Source of the DNA: Nocardia fluminea
Lineage (GTDB): Bacteria; Actinomycetota; Actinomycetes; Mycobacteriales; Mycobacteriaceae
Assembly: GCF_002846365.1 (NCBI RefSeq)
Contig: NZ_PJMW01000002.1
Span: 744,001-808,000, forward strand
Direction of reading: 5' to 3'
DNA: 64,000 nucleotides
Shown one piece after another: positions 9,443 to 19,049 of the stretch (position 1 is the stretch's first letter; each line of letters begins with the position of its first letter). The position numbers were made by a program, and so were the translations under genes. The notes below the pieces were generated by a model, which was not told where the DNA came from, made no database searches, and saw nothing but the letters and a program-made list of their open reading frames with translations.

Positions 9443-12400
9443 GTGCCGGTGAGCCGCAACAACGACAGCCTCCCCATGTTGCCGCCGTGGCTGTCGGAGA
9501 GCGACGTCACACAGGTCGGTTACGAGGCTCCGGTCGAGAACCTGCCCCAGGACGACGAGATCGACGAGGCACCCAAACGCCGACGCTTCATGGGTGGGCG
9601 CGGTGACGACGCGCCGCGTAAGGACAAGGGCAGGCGCCGCCGCAAGGATCGTGAATCCGAGGAAGAAGCAGCCGCCGCACGTCCGGGCGAGCCGGTCGAC
9701 CAGCGACGCCCCGCCGAACCGGCCCACCAGTCCGGTTCCGGCTGGTCCACTCCGCAGCAGCCCGCCGACCAGCTGATCCCCGGCCCGTCCCACCAGCAGC
9801 CTCGCCACGAAGAGCAGCCGCGTCCGCACACCGCCTACGACCAGCCCGCGCCTCACACTGGCCGCGACGCCGCGCAGTACCAGCAGCCAGCGCCTGCACA
9901 GCCGAACGGGTGGCAGGCCGCCCCGAACCCGCTGACGCCGCCGGTCATGCCGCCATCGGCCGATCCGGCGAGGCCCGACGCCGGCGGTCCGTCTGCCGTC
10001 GTGCCAGGTCCGTCATCCACTGTTCCGGGCCCTTCGACGGTTATGCCAGGCCCTTCGTCCGCTGTTCCGGCCCCACCGTCCGTCGTGCCAGGCCCTTCGT
10101 CCGCTGTACCAGGCCCTTCGACTGTCGTGCCGGGCCCTTCGTCCGCTGTACCGGGTCCTTCGACTGTCGTGCCGGGCCCTTCGTCCGCTGTTCCGGGTCC
10201 TTCGGCTGCGGATCCGGCGCCTTGGGCTGGAGGGCAGGCGTCGACGGCGGCTCCTCGGTCGGCGGGTCAGCAACCGGCGGATCACGCAGCGCCGGTCATC
10301 GGTACGCCCCCACCGCTTCCGCCGTCTCCTACCCGCGCACCTACGCACACCGGCCCGGCGTCGACCAGCGAGGCGGCGGATATCGCCGCGAACGCGCTCC
10401 CCACGCGCACGCCGGCACCACCGTCGACAGGCTTCACCCCGCTGGGCCCGAACCAGCAGCGGCCCGACCTTCCGCCGCCCCCTCCCCTGCCGGACCCGCC
10501 CGCGCGGCCGACCCAGGCCCCGCCGCGCCTGACCGTCCCGCCGCAGTCGACCGAGCCACGGCCGGTCGCCACCGAACCAGGCGTGGAGCAGGCAAGCCAC
10601 GCGACATCGCCGGTCACCTCACACGACGTAGTCGGACAACCCCCCACCGATACACCGTCTACGCCCGCGCCCAGCCGGATCGAGCAGTCCACCGAGCCCG
10701 ACGCGCCCCATTCGGGCCAGGCAACGTCGAACCACGCGACTCCTGATCCCCTGGCGGAGACCGGTTCCCGATCCCCGCTGGCTACCAACGAGCGCCGGCC
10801 GCAATCCAACCCAGCGCAGACTCCGGACCACTCGACGGTGGAAGCGTCCTCGGGTGCCGCGCATTCGGATGCCCGAACTCCGCACGCCACAGACGAATCC
10901 GCACCGCGGCACGGATCGCCGTACAGCTCCGGCGAGTCCGCGGCCCCGCAGCAGCCCCCGGTTGCCGAGCAGCGGTCGCCGTACGCGTCGGGCGAGCACG
11001 TGCCGCCGTCGGCGTACCCGGCGACGCAATACAATTCGGTTCCCGGTGACCCGACACCGGCCGTACCGGCGCACGCACCGGATGGGCGGACCGAGGTAAT
11101 CCGGGCCGACGACCCTCGACTACAGACACGTGTGCCGAGCAGCGAAGCGAGCCGACAGGGTGGCTCGAACGCAGCGGAACAGGTACGCCCCACACAAACC
11201 GGTTATCGCTCAGGCGAATTCGTTCAGGCCGCCGATACGGCGTCGCCGTACCCCCGTCCCGACGGCACTCCTGCCCAGCACCAGCAGCCCGACGGTCTAC
11301 CCACCTACGGTCCCGACGGCATCGCCCAGCGGCCCGACAGTGCGGCAACGCGGTATCTACCCGATGCCGCGCCCGCCCACCAGCCCGACGGCGCACCCGT
11401 GCCGCAGCACAGCCCCGACGGCTCCCGCGATCCGCAGCATCAGCAGGCGAATCAGGGTGCGCAGCAGCAGTTCCCGCCGAACGGTCCGGCACCGCAGTAC
11501 CAGCCCGACGGCACCCCCGCGCAGCCGTACCAGCATCCCCAAGCCCCCGGTCAGCAGTACCAGCCGGACGGCACGCCTGCGCAGCAGTACGGCCAGCCCC
11601 AAGGTCCCGGTCAGCAGTACCAGCCCGACGGCACGGCTGCACAGCAGTACAGCCAACCCAACGGGCCCGGTCAATACCAGCCCGACGGCACCCCCGCACA
11701 GCAGTACGGCCAGCCCCAAGGTCCCGGTCAGCAATACCAGCCCGACGGCACGCCTGCACAGCGGTACGGCCAGCCCCAAGGTCCCGGCCAGCAGTACCAG
11801 CCCGACGGCACACCCGCGCAGCAGTACCAGCAGCCGGGCAACTACCAGCAGGGCCAGCAGCCTTACGGCCAACCGGGTTGGGGCGCGCAGCCACAGGGCT
11901 ACCAGCCCTCGCTCGACAATGTCCCGGTCAAGCGGGCCAAGAAGGCTCCGGGTAGCGGGTGGCGCAAGGCCGTGCACCACGTGTCCGGCGGTGCGATCAA
12001 CCCGGGAATGTCCGCCGAGGAGCTGCGCCTGCAGGAACTCGTCGCCCGGATCCGCCAGCCCGTGCGCGGCGACTACCGCATCGCGGTCCTGTCGCTGAAG
12101 GGTGGCGTGGGCAAGACGACCACCACCACCGGGCTCGGTTCGATCTTCGCCTCGATCCGCGGTGATCGAGTGATCGCCGTCGACGCCAATCCCGACTTCG
12201 GCACCCTGTCGCAGCGCGTCGCCATCCAGACCCGCTCGACAGTGCGCGATCTGCTGCTCGACCCGGCGATCCAGCGCTACTCCGATGTGCGCAGGCATAC
12301 CTCTCAAGGCTCGAGCCGCTTGGAAGTCCTTGCCAGCGAACGTGATCCGGCCGCGTCGGAAGCGTTCAACGACGAGGAATATCGAGCCGTGGCGCGCATC

Positions 12401-12826
12401 CTGCAGCGGTTCTACAACATCATCCTCACCGACTGCGGCACCGGTCTGATGCACTCGGCGATGAGCGGGGTCCTCGACCTCGCCCACTCGCTCGTGCTGA
12501 TCTCCTCGGCTGCCATCGACGGCGCGCGCAGCGCCGCCGCGACCCTGGACTGGCTGTCGTTGCACGGCCACGACCACCTGGTTCGCAACGCGGTGGTCGT
12601 GATCAACCTTCCGCGCGAGGGCTCACCCAATGTCGGCGTCCAGCAGCTGCGCGAGTACTTCCTGTCCCGCTGCCGCGCCGTGCACATCATCCCGTTCGAC
12701 GAGCATCTCTCCGAGGGCGCCGAGATCGATCTGCACCGCCTGCACAAGTCCACCAAGCGCGCTTACGTGGAATTGGCGGCGACGGTGGCCGACGAGTTCG
12801 GCGTCCACCACCACCGACTCGGCTGA
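9443..12826 (+). CDS. EspI-like protein: long Pro/Gln-rich region plus MinD/ParA-type ATPase
   Basis: 1,127 residues from a GTG start (alternative GTG two codons later). Residues 1 to about 830 are disordered and Pro/Ala/Ser/Gln-rich with two repeat blocks. The last 290 residues form a MinD/ParA-type P-loop ATPase: deviant Walker A LSLKGGVGKTTTTTGL (K886, K891) and the switch-like DANPDFGTLSQR. This architecture matches EspI (Rv3876) of mycobacterial ESX-1, which links ATP levels to secretion, but the low-complexity part is far longer here (EspI is about 666 residues). It lies about 2 kb from the ESX genes and faces away from infA. ESX partnership is inferred from family and position. Confidence 0.8.
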   Translation: MPVSRNNDSLPMLPPWLSESDVTQVGYEAPVENLPQDDEIDEAPKRRRFMGGRGDDAPRKDKGRRRRKDRESEEEAAAARPGEPVDQRRPAEPAHQSGSGWSTPQQPADQLIPGPSHQQPRHEEQPRPHTAYDQPAPHTGRDAAQYQQPAPAQPNGWQAAPNPLTPPVMPPSADPARPDAGGPSAVVPGPSSTVPGPSTVMPGPSSAVPAPPSVVPGPSSAVPGPSTVVPGPSSAVPGPSTVVPGPSSAVPGPSAADPAPWAGGQASTAAPRSAGQQPADHAAPVIGTPPPLPPSPTRAPTHTGPASTSEAADIAANALPTRTPAPPSTGFTPLGPNQQRPDLPPPPPLPDPPARPTQAPPRLTVPPQSTEPRPVATEPGVEQASHATSPVTSHDVVGQPPTDTPSTPAPSRIEQSTEPDAPHSGQATSNHATPDPLAETGSRSPLATNERRPQSNPAQTPDHSTVEASSGAAHSDARTPHATDESAPRHGSPYSSGESAAPQQPPVAEQRSPYASGEHVPPSAYPATQYNSVPGDPTPAVPAHAPDGRTEVIRADDPRLQTRVPSSEASRQGGSNAAEQVRPTQTGYRSGEFVQAADTASPYPRPDGTPAQHQQPDGLPTYGPDGIAQRPDSAATRYLPDAAPAHQPDGAPVPQHSPDGSRDPQHQQANQGAQQQFPPNGPAPQYQPDGTPAQPYQHPQAPGQQYQPDGTPAQQYGQPQGPGQQYQPDGTAAQQYSQPNGPGQYQPDGTPAQQYGQPQGPGQQYQPDGTPAQRYGQPQGPGQQYQPDGTPAQQYQQPGNYQQGQQPYGQPGWGAQPQGYQPSLDNVPVKRAKKAPGSGWRKAVHHVSGGAINPGMSAEELRLQELVARIRQPVRGDYRIAVLSLKGGVGKTTTTTGLGSIFASIRGDRVIAVDANPDFGTLSQRVAIQTRSTVRDLLLDPAIQRYSDVRRHTSQGSSRLEVLASERDPAASEAFNDEEYRAVARILQRFYNIILTDCGTGLMHSAMSGVLDLAHSLVLISSAAIDGARSAAATLDWLSLHGHDHLVRNAVVVINLPREGSPNVGVQQLREYFLSRCRAVHIIPFDEHLSEGAEIDLHRLHKSTKRAYVELAATVADEFGVHHHRLG
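10000..10212 (+). repeat. 42-bp in-frame repeats, VPGPSSA/VPGPSTV
   Basis: Tandem copies of a 42-bp (14-residue) dimer of the heptads VPGPSSA and VPGPSTV inside the EspI-like gene. Copies are nearly identical at DNA level (for example around 10128-10170), so copy number can change by slippage or recombination without breaking the frame. Confidence 0.85.
11500..11840 (+). repeat. 60-bp in-frame repeats, QYQPDGTPAQQYGQPQGPGQ
   Basis: About six tandem 60-bp (20-residue) units in the EspI-like gene. One unit is one residue shorter. The units are strongly similar in DNA as well as protein, a sign of recent expansion. They form the linker just before the ATPase domain. Confidence 0.9.
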
Positions 12827-12835
12827 CACATCCGC

Positions 12836-12866
12836 ACCACGTCCGCGGTGGCACCGCGGACGTGGT
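12836..12866. terminator. Bidirectional terminator between convergent genes
   Basis: A perfect 14-bp GC-rich stem (12836-12849 with 12853-12866) with a 3-nt loop, located between the stop of the EspI-like gene and the stop of the convergent DUF4254 gene. No long T-run, as is common in GC-rich Actinobacteria. Confidence 0.75.
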
Positions 12867-12885
12867 GTGTGGTCGAAGTGCTAGC

Positions 12886-13416
12886 TCACCACTCGGGCAG
12901 CCGCCTGCGCCCGCCCAGGACGTCACGCACCAGATCGTCGTAGGCGTCGGCCAGTTCGGCCAGGTGGTGCCACGCGCAGTGCAGCATCTCGTCGTTGGCG
13001 GCCAGCGTCATCAGGGCGTGGTGGGCTCGCACGGAAGCTTCGGCCAAGCGGTCGATCACCGCGCCGACCGTCTCCGTGTGCAGCGTCGCGCCGAGCCGGT
13101 GCTGCGGTACGGCCCGCAACACCCAGTCGTCGATCGCCAGCACCAGTTCGCCACGGCGGCAGTCGATTTCGCGCAGGACCACCGGATCGGTGTCGACCCG
13201 GCCACCGCGCCCGACGACCCGTTTCTCGTGCAGCACGGCCAGATCGCGCGCGAACCAGAGCAGCGGTCCCCCGACCACCCGATGACCGCGACACGCCCGG
13301 ACGAGAATGTCGGAGAGGGGTAACAGACCGGTAGCTGCCGGGCGCCCGGCGATATCGACACTTCGCACTGTGTCGGGGAAAGCCATTACAACTGTAGAAC
13401 TCTCCGAACCAGCCAC
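12886..13416 (-). CDS. DUF4254-family protein
   Basis: 176 residues from the GTG at 13416; the ATG at 13386 (MAFPDTVRS, 166 residues) is an equally possible start, and neither has ideally spaced ribosome-binding bases. The sequence (PLLWFARDLAVLHEKR, DIDCRR-like EIDCRRGELVLAIDDWV, TETVGAVIDRLAEASVRAHHAL, LAELADAYDDLV) resembles DUF4254 proteins often seen in Nocardia, a small all-helical family of unknown function. A good promoter lies upstream. It is convergent with the EspI-like gene and divergent from the GntR regulator, which may control it. Confidence 0.7.
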   Translation of the reverse strand: MAGSESSTVVMAFPDTVRSVDIAGRPAATGLLPLSDILVRACRGHRVVGGPLLWFARDLAVLHEKRVVGRGGRVDTDPVVLREIDCRRGELVLAIDDWVLRAVPQHRLGATLHTETVGAVIDRLAEASVRAHHALMTLAANDEMLHCAWHHLAELADAYDDLVRDVLGGRRRLPEW

Positions 13417-13463
13417 GTTGCCTCGCCGTCATCGCCGCAGAGCACCGGATCAGGACGTTCATT

Positions 13464-13492
13464 ACAATAAACCTCGCAAGCTCTCTGTCAAG
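13464..13492 (-). promoter_or_regulatory. Sigma-70-type promoter of the DUF4254 gene
   Basis: On the minus strand TTGACA (13487-13492), a 17-nt spacer and TATTGT (13464-13469) make a strong match to the housekeeping consensus. Transcription would start near 13457, 40-70 nt before either candidate start codon. Confidence 0.65.
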
Positions 13493-13506
13493 CATTACTC
13501 GGCCGT

Positions 13507-13537
13507 AGGTAACCGATACGAGTACACTTCGTTACCT
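13507..13537 (+). promoter_or_regulatory. Candidate GntR operator
   Basis: A perfect 7-bp inverted repeat AGGTAAC (13507-13513) / GTTACCT (13531-13537), spacer 17 bp, ending about 20 bp before the GntR start codon and close to the divergent DUF4254 promoter. GntR regulators often bind such palindromes in their own control region. The assignment is positional. Confidence 0.45.
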
Positions 13538-13556
13538 GCACGACCTACCGAGGAGC

Positions 13557-14369
13557 ATGATGGCGGACGGTCCGACCTATCTGCGGATCGCGAACATCCT
13601 CCGCGAGGAGATCCGGGCGGGCACATGGAAACCGGGCCACCGGCTTCCCAGCCACTCCGAGCTCGCCGATCGGATGCAGGTCTCGATCACCACCGCGCGC
13701 AACGCGATTCAGGTGCTCGTCGCCGAGAATCTCGTCTACACAGCGACTTCCCGGGGCACCATCGTGCGCAACCAGGAAGTCCTCGAGTCGGTGGTCACCG
13801 ACCACATCCGGCGTGATCGGCCCCAGTCGGCGCACGACATCTTCGAGGAGATCGCGCGCGCGGCCAACCGGGAACCGTCCAAGCAGTTCAGCACCAGGAT
13901 GGAGCCGGCGAACACCGAAGTCGCGCGCTGGCTGGGCGTCGCCCCGGATTCCTGGGTGCTCGCCCGTACGGTCGTGCAGTACCTGGACAACGAACCGTGG
14001 TCGTGGGAGGTGAGTTTCTACCCCCGCGACCTCGCCGAAGCCGCCGGGATCGACTCCCCGCGCGACATCCCCGAGGGCACCACGCGCCGGCTGGCCGACC
14101 GCGGTTACGGCGAGACCGCCCACCGCGACACCGTGCTGGCCCGCGCCGCCACCGCCGAGGAAGCGGCGGTGCTCGGCGTGGCCACCGGCACCGTCCTGCT
14201 CGACCACCTGCGCATCGGCGCCAACCACGAACGCGTCACCCGCGCCACCCGCCATCGTTCGCTGGCGGGCCGCAACCAGCTGGCCTACCAGCTCGGCGAC
14301 ACCGCGGGCACCGATGTCATCGCACGCACTCTCGGCATCGCACCCCGGTCGGCCGTCGCGCTGCCATGA
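13557..14369 (+). CDS. GntR-family regulator with UTRA ligand-binding domain
   Basis: 270 residues. The N-terminal winged HTH covers about residues 5-75 (YLRIANILREEIRAGTWKPGHRLPSHSELADRMQVS then TTARNAIQVLVAENLVYT). The UTRA (HutC-type) sensor domain covers about 95-245. The ATG at 13557 is preceded by a GAGG ribosome-binding site. The stop overlaps the ATG of the acetyltransferase gene by ATGA, so the two are co-translated. Likely a repressor responding to a small metabolite; ligand unknown. Confidence 0.92.
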   Translation: MMADGPTYLRIANILREEIRAGTWKPGHRLPSHSELADRMQVSITTARNAIQVLVAENLVYTATSRGTIVRNQEVLESVVTDHIRRDRPQSAHDIFEEIARAANREPSKQFSTRMEPANTEVARWLGVAPDSWVLARTVVQYLDNEPWSWEVSFYPRDLAEAAGIDSPRDIPEGTTRRLADRGYGETAHRDTVLARAATAEEAAVLGVATGTVLLDHLRIGANHERVTRATRHRSLAGRNQLAYQLGDTAGTDVIARTLGIAPRSAVALP

Positions 14370-14965
14370 CGGTGCGCCTGCGCCCGGCCACCCTGGGCGA
14401 CCTGCCGCTGATCTGCCGTTTGCGCGTGCAGCGCACGGCCTGGCTGACGGCGCGCGGGTCGGACCAGTGGACGGTGGCCGGTCGCGGGCGACCGATCGAG
14501 ATCTTCGCCCGCGCGGTCGGGCGGGCCCTGGATCGCGGTGAGACGTGGATCGCGGAGGTCGACGGTGAGCCCGCCGGGACGATCACGGTCAACCAGCGTG
14601 CCGATCCCGGTCTGTGGTCGGCGTGGGAGCTGGCCGAGTCGGTGATCGTGCACTTCATGATCGTCGACCTGCGATTCGCGGGTCAGCAGGTGGGGCACCG
14701 GATGCTGGCCCATGCCGCCCGGCTGGCCGAACAGAAACACCGGGACTGGGTTCGCCTCGACGCCTGGACCGCCAATCGCCAACTCCACGACTACTACCGG
14801 CGCGCCGGCTTCACGCTGGCCCGCATCGCCGACCCGCTGGCGACCGGCCCGTCCTGCGCGCTGTTCGAACGCCGCACCGACAGCTGGTGCGGCGCGCCGG
14901 TCCGCCGACCGGCGCACCGGCGTTCCGTCCCGGCACGGCCGCTGATGGATCGCTTTCCCGGCTGA
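14366..14965 (+). CDS. GNAT-family N-acetyltransferase
   Basis: 199 residues from the ATG that overlaps the GntR stop codon. GNAT features: the N-terminal LRPATLGDLPLICRLR strand-helix, the acyl-CoA pyrophosphate loop region (DLRFAGQQVGHRMLAHAARLA) and the closing (WVRLDAWTANRQLHDYYRRAGF) strand-helix. The C-terminal 30 residues are Arg/Pro-rich and not part of the fold. Substrate unknown. It ends 8 bp before the convergent eccC. Confidence 0.88.
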   Translation: MTVRLRPATLGDLPLICRLRVQRTAWLTARGSDQWTVAGRGRPIEIFARAVGRALDRGETWIAEVDGEPAGTITVNQRADPGLWSAWELAESVIVHFMIVDLRFAGQQVGHRMLAHAARLAEQKHRDWVRLDAWTANRQLHDYYRRAGFTLARIADPLATGPSCALFERRTDSWCGAPVRRPAHRRSVPARPLMDRFPG

Positions 14966-14973
14966 GCGCCGGG

Positions 14974-17900
14974 CTACACCGGTGGCAGGTCGGCGATGTG
15001 GACGAGTTCGATGCCTTGGCTGCGGGACACCAGAGTGCCTCGGCCGGGCGGCATCTTGCTCGGGCGAACGTCGCCGATCAGCTTTCCTTCGTCCCTGGAT
15101 CCGCTCATGATCAGCGTTTGCACCGACAGGTTCTTCATCGCGCCGAGCACCGGGTCGTACAGCGCACGCGACGCGCCACCGATTCGGCGGGTGACGACCA
15201 GGTGCAGGCCGATATCGCGTGCCTGCGGCAGGTATTCGAGCAGCGGAGCGAAGGGATTGACCGATCCGGTGACCACCATGTCGTAGTCGTCGACGACGAC
15301 ATAGATCTCCGGGCCCGACCACCAGCTGCGTTCGCGCAGTTGCTGCTGGGTGATGTCGGAGCCGGGAATCCGCTTGGCCAGGTAGGCCGCGACCTCGGCG
15401 ATCATCGGGCCACAGGTCTGCGACGAGGTCGAGTACCCGGCCAGCTGATCGCCTTCGAGCACACCGAGCATGGTGCGGCGGTAGTCGATCAGGATGACCC
15501 GCGCCTCGGATGCGTCGGACTGCTCGGCGATGCTCATCACGATGTTGCGCAGCAGGGTGGTCTTGCCGCATTCCACGTCGGCGAAGGCCATGAAATGTGG
15601 TTCGAGACCGAAATCGAGTACCAGCGGCTGCAATTCGGACTCGCCGAGACCGACGACGACCTTGCTGCGGTCGAGCACGACGCCCTGCGCCTTGGCGGCG
15701 GTGACGACCTCGTCGCGGGGGAAGCTCAGCGGCAGCATGCGCACCTGCGGCGCACGTCGTCCCGGGTACAGCGCGATGAGCTCTTCGCGTGCCCTGGTGA
15801 CGCCGTCGGCGACCGTGGACGGGTCGGAGTCCGAATCCAGGCGGGGCAACGCGATCAGCATGTGCAACTGCTCGCGGGTGAGACCGCGGCCCGGCCTGCC
15901 GACCGGAACCTGGTGCGCGGTGCGGCGATTCATCTCCGAGTCGCCCGGGTCGCCGAGGCGCAGCTCCAGCCTGGTCCCGACCTGGTCCTTGACCACCGGC
16001 CGGATCTCGGCCCACCGTGAGGCGGCGATCATCAGGTGGACGCCGAAGGAAAGACCCTGGGTGGCAATGGCATTGATGAGCGGTTCGAGGATGTCGAATT
16101 CCTCGCGGATGGCGCCCCAGCCGTCGATCACCAGGAACACGTCACCGAACTGGTCGGCGGCGAGCAGGTCGCCCGGTGCGGCCGTGGTCCCGTTGATCTG
16201 GCGCGCCTCCAGCGCCGAGAACTTGCGCCGGCGGAACTCGGCCATCGATTCGATCCCGAGCTCGGCGAACCGCTCCTCGCGCTGGCGCATGAGGGTGGTG
16301 AGCTCGGCGATGGTGCGCCGCACCCGATCGGCGTCGAGACGGCCCGCGACCGAACCGACGTGCGGGATGCCGACCAGACCGGCCATGCTGCCGCCACCGA
16401 AGTCGAGGCAGTAGAACTGCACCTGTTCGGGGGTGTGCGTGGCGGCGGCGGCCAGGATGATCGTGCGCAAGGTGGTCGACTTACCCGACTGCGGGCCACC
16501 GACCACCGCGACATTGCCCTGCGCGCCGGCGAGATTGATGGTGAGCACATCGCGGCGCTGCTCGTAGGGCTTGTCGATGACACCGATCGGCATCCACAGC
16601 TGGCCGTGCCGGTTCACCGGCGAACGCCAGTCCGGGTCGGGCAGCAACATGTCGGCGGTCGGCGATTCCTCCAGCGGCGGCAACCAGACCTCGTGGGCGG
16701 GCCTGCCGTGCCCGGTCAGCCGCTTGACCACCACGTCGAGCAACGAATCCGGGATGCCTTCTTCCGTGCTCTGCCCACCGGGCGGGGGCGGCGGCGGGAG
16801 TTCGGGCCGACCGCGCAGGATCGGGTCGGTTTCCTCGGGTTCCGGCTCGGCCTCGACGGTCTCGACGGGGGCCGCGGTGAACACCACCGGCCGTTGCCCG
16901 CCGACCGGCGCGCCGTCGTCGTCGATGACCGTGCCGACCGGCGCGACATAGGAACCGGAGACATAGCTGGCATTGAAGCGAAGCGGTTCGGAGGCATCGC
17001 TTTTCAGGTAGCCCGCGCCGGGCACGCTCGGCAGGTGGTAGGCATCGGTGATGCCCAGTACCGCGCGTGATTCGTTGGCGGAGAAGGTGCGCAGACCGAT
17101 CCGGTAGGACAGATGCGATTCCAGGCCGCGCAGCTTGTTCTCCTCCAGGCGCTGCGAGGCCAGCAGCAGATGCACGTGCAGCGAACGGCCGAGGCGGCCG
17201 ATCATCACGAACAGCTCGGCGAAATCCGGCTTCTGCGAGAGCAATTCGGAGAACTCGTCGACGACCACGAACAGGGCGGGCAGCGGGTCGAGCGGAACGC
17301 CCGCGGCCCTTGCCTTCTCGTAGTCGGTGACGTTGGCGTAGTTGCCCGCCGAACGCAGCAGCTCCTGGCGGCGGTTCATCTCACCGGCGAGCGCGTCCTT
17401 CATCCGGTCGACCAGCGAGAGTTCGTCCTCGAGGTTGGTGATCACGGCGGCCACGTGCGGCAGCGAGTCGAGGCCGAGGAATGTCGCGCCGCCCTTGAAG
17501 TCGACGAGCACCAGGTTGAGGGCATCCGGCGAGTGTGTGGTCACCAGCGAAAGCACGAGCGTGCGCAGGAATTCCGACTTGCCGGAACCGGTGGCGCCGA
17601 TGCACAGGCCGTGCGGACCCATGCCGTTCTCGGCCGACTCCTTGATGTCGATCTCGACCGGTGTGCCGTCCGGGGTGATGCCGATCGGCACCCGCAGGCG
17701 TTCGCGCGCGGTCCGTGGGCGCCATACCCGGGCCGGGTCGATCTGGGCGGCGTCGGGGATGCGCAGCAGGGCCATCAGGCCGGGGTCACTGGTGGTGCCC
17801 TCCCCCAGGCTGACGATCTGCGCGGCCGTCGCGAGCCGGTAACGGGCGAGTGAGCGGGCGAAGGCCGCCGCCTCGGCCGGGCTGACCTCGTCGGCTGTGG

Positions 17901-19041
17901 CGAACCGTTCCACCCCGGCGGCACTGCGCGCCGACACCGCGCCGTCGGCGACGACCAGTTGCAGACCGCGGCGCGCCGCGAGGCCGTTCTCCGGCGCGGT
18001 CAGATCGAGCACGGTCACCGAGTCGAGGCCGGATTCGCTGATCGTGCGCTCGTTGCCGCTGATGTAGCCGTCGTCGATCACCACCACCAGGTGCAACCGG
18101 CCCTGGGTCGGCTGCGGATTGCGCATGAACCGGCCGCGTTCCATCAGCTCGGTCTGCAAGGCCGATTCGAGCTCGCCCAGCGAGGTGTACATCATCCGCG
18201 CCGTGCCAAGTCCGTCGCGCACCGACGGATGCTGCACGTGCGGAAGCCATTTCGCCCAGGCCCAGTGCGTGTCCGGATCGGCGCAGACGATGGCGACGAT
18301 GAGATTGTCCGGCCCGTGGAAGGTGGTCAGTTCCATCAGCATGGCCCGCACCAGCTCGCGGCCCTCGTCGAGATCACCGCCGATATTGATGGCGGGGAAG
18401 GCGCGCAGCGAGACCGCGGTCGGCAGGTCGTGCACCACCGAGTGCGTGCGCACGAAACGGCGCAGCGCCACCGTCGACACCGGTTCCAGGTCCTCGAGCG
18501 GGCCGGTCTCCGGCCTGGCCAGCTTGGTCGCGAGGCGGTGGCTGCCGACGCCGACGCGCACGTGCCCGAAATCGGGGTCGTTGGGGCGGCGCTCCCACAT
18601 CCGCCTGCTGCCGATCAGCGAGGGCAGATCGGCGGGTTCGGGATGGCTCCAGCCGAGCGTCTCGAGCTGTTTGGTGCCGGTGGTGCGCACGTCCTTGCGC
18701 ACCTGGTCCAGATACCGGAAGTAGTCCTTGCGTTCCTCGTTGAGCTCGACGGCGCGCTTGGGGCCACCGCCGCGCATGCCCGCCATCATGCCGACCATCG
18801 ACATGAGCATCATCATCGGGAACATCATCATCATCGGATTGGCCAGCAGATTGCGGCCCATCGTGACCATCATCGCGATCATGCCGACCACCGCGACCAC
18901 CATGATGACGGGCATCAGCTTCATCATCAGCGGCGACGGGATGGCGCGCTGGATCTCCGGCGGTGGGGTGAGCGCTACTTCACCGCCCGGTGCGCGCGGC
19001 GGCGCGATCCGGGGGCGACGGACGAAACCTTCGGTTGCCAT
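14974..19041 (-). CDS. eccC: Type VII secretion ATPase EccC (fused EccCa-EccCb)
   Basis: 1,355 residues, the normal length for a fused EccC. EccC is the FtsK/SpoIIIE-type motor that recognises substrates and energises ESX export. The N-terminus has two membrane segments with a remarkable Met-rich stretch (about 33-85), then three ATPase domains. Walker A motifs are GATGSGKS (K488), GGPQSGKS (K854) and ADVECGKT (K1160); in the third the first Gly is Ala. Start: the ATG at 19039-19041 (MATEGFVRRPRIAPP); the open frame above it overlaps mycP in another frame and is not EccC-like. Last gene of eccD-mycP-eccC; eccC starts 9 bp after mycP ends. Confidence 0.97.
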   Translation of the reverse strand: MATEGFVRRPRIAPPRAPGGEVALTPPPEIQRAIPSPLMMKLMPVIMVVAVVGMIAMMVTMGRNLLANPMMMMFPMMMLMSMVGMMAGMRGGGPKRAVELNEERKDYFRYLDQVRKDVRTTGTKQLETLGWSHPEPADLPSLIGSRRMWERRPNDPDFGHVRVGVGSHRLATKLARPETGPLEDLEPVSTVALRRFVRTHSVVHDLPTAVSLRAFPAINIGGDLDEGRELVRAMLMELTTFHGPDNLIVAIVCADPDTHWAWAKWLPHVQHPSVRDGLGTARMMYTSLGELESALQTELMERGRFMRNPQPTQGRLHLVVVIDDGYISGNERTISESGLDSVTVLDLTAPENGLAARRGLQLVVADGAVSARSAAGVERFATADEVSPAEAAAFARSLARYRLATAAQIVSLGEGTTSDPGLMALLRIPDAAQIDPARVWRPRTARERLRVPIGITPDGTPVEIDIKESAENGMGPHGLCIGATGSGKSEFLRTLVLSLVTTHSPDALNLVLVDFKGGATFLGLDSLPHVAAVITNLEDELSLVDRMKDALAGEMNRRQELLRSAGNYANVTDYEKARAAGVPLDPLPALFVVVDEFSELLSQKPDFAELFVMIGRLGRSLHVHLLLASQRLEENKLRGLESHLSYRIGLRTFSANESRAVLGITDAYHLPSVPGAGYLKSDASEPLRFNASYVSGSYVAPVGTVIDDDGAPVGGQRPVVFTAAPVETVEAEPEPEETDPILRGRPELPPPPPPGGQSTEEGIPDSLLDVVVKRLTGHGRPAHEVWLPPLEESPTADMLLPDPDWRSPVNRHGQLWMPIGVIDKPYEQRRDVLTINLAGAQGNVAVVGGPQSGKSTTLRTIILAAAATHTPEQVQFYCLDFGGGSMAGLVGIPHVGSVAGRLDADRVRRTIAELTTLMRQREERFAELGIESMAEFRRRKFSALEARQINGTTAAPGDLLAADQFGDVFLVIDGWGAIREEFDILEPLINAIATQGLSFGVHLMIAASRWAEIRPVVKDQVGTRLELRLGDPGDSEMNRRTAHQVPVGRPGRGLTREQLHMLIALPRLDSDSDPSTVADGVTRAREELIALYPGRRAPQVRMLPLSFPRDEVVTAAKAQGVVLDRSKVVVGLGESELQPLVLDFGLEPHFMAFADVECGKTTLLRNIVMSIAEQSDASEARVILIDYRRTMLGVLEGDQLAGYSTSSQTCGPMIAEVAAYLAKRIPGSDITQQQLRERSWWSGPEIYVVVDDYDMVVTGSVNPFAPLLEYLPQARDIGLHLVVTRRIGGASRALYDPVLGAMKNLSVQTLIMSGSRDEGKLIGDVRPSKMPPGRGTLVSRSQGIELVHIADLPPV

Positions 19042-19049
19042 CGATCCCT

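Noticed and set aside
14285..16015. Minus-strand 576-codon frame across the GNAT and eccC 3' ends
   Set aside because: It is antisense to GNAT and in a wrong frame of eccC; Arg/Pro-rich composition without domains.
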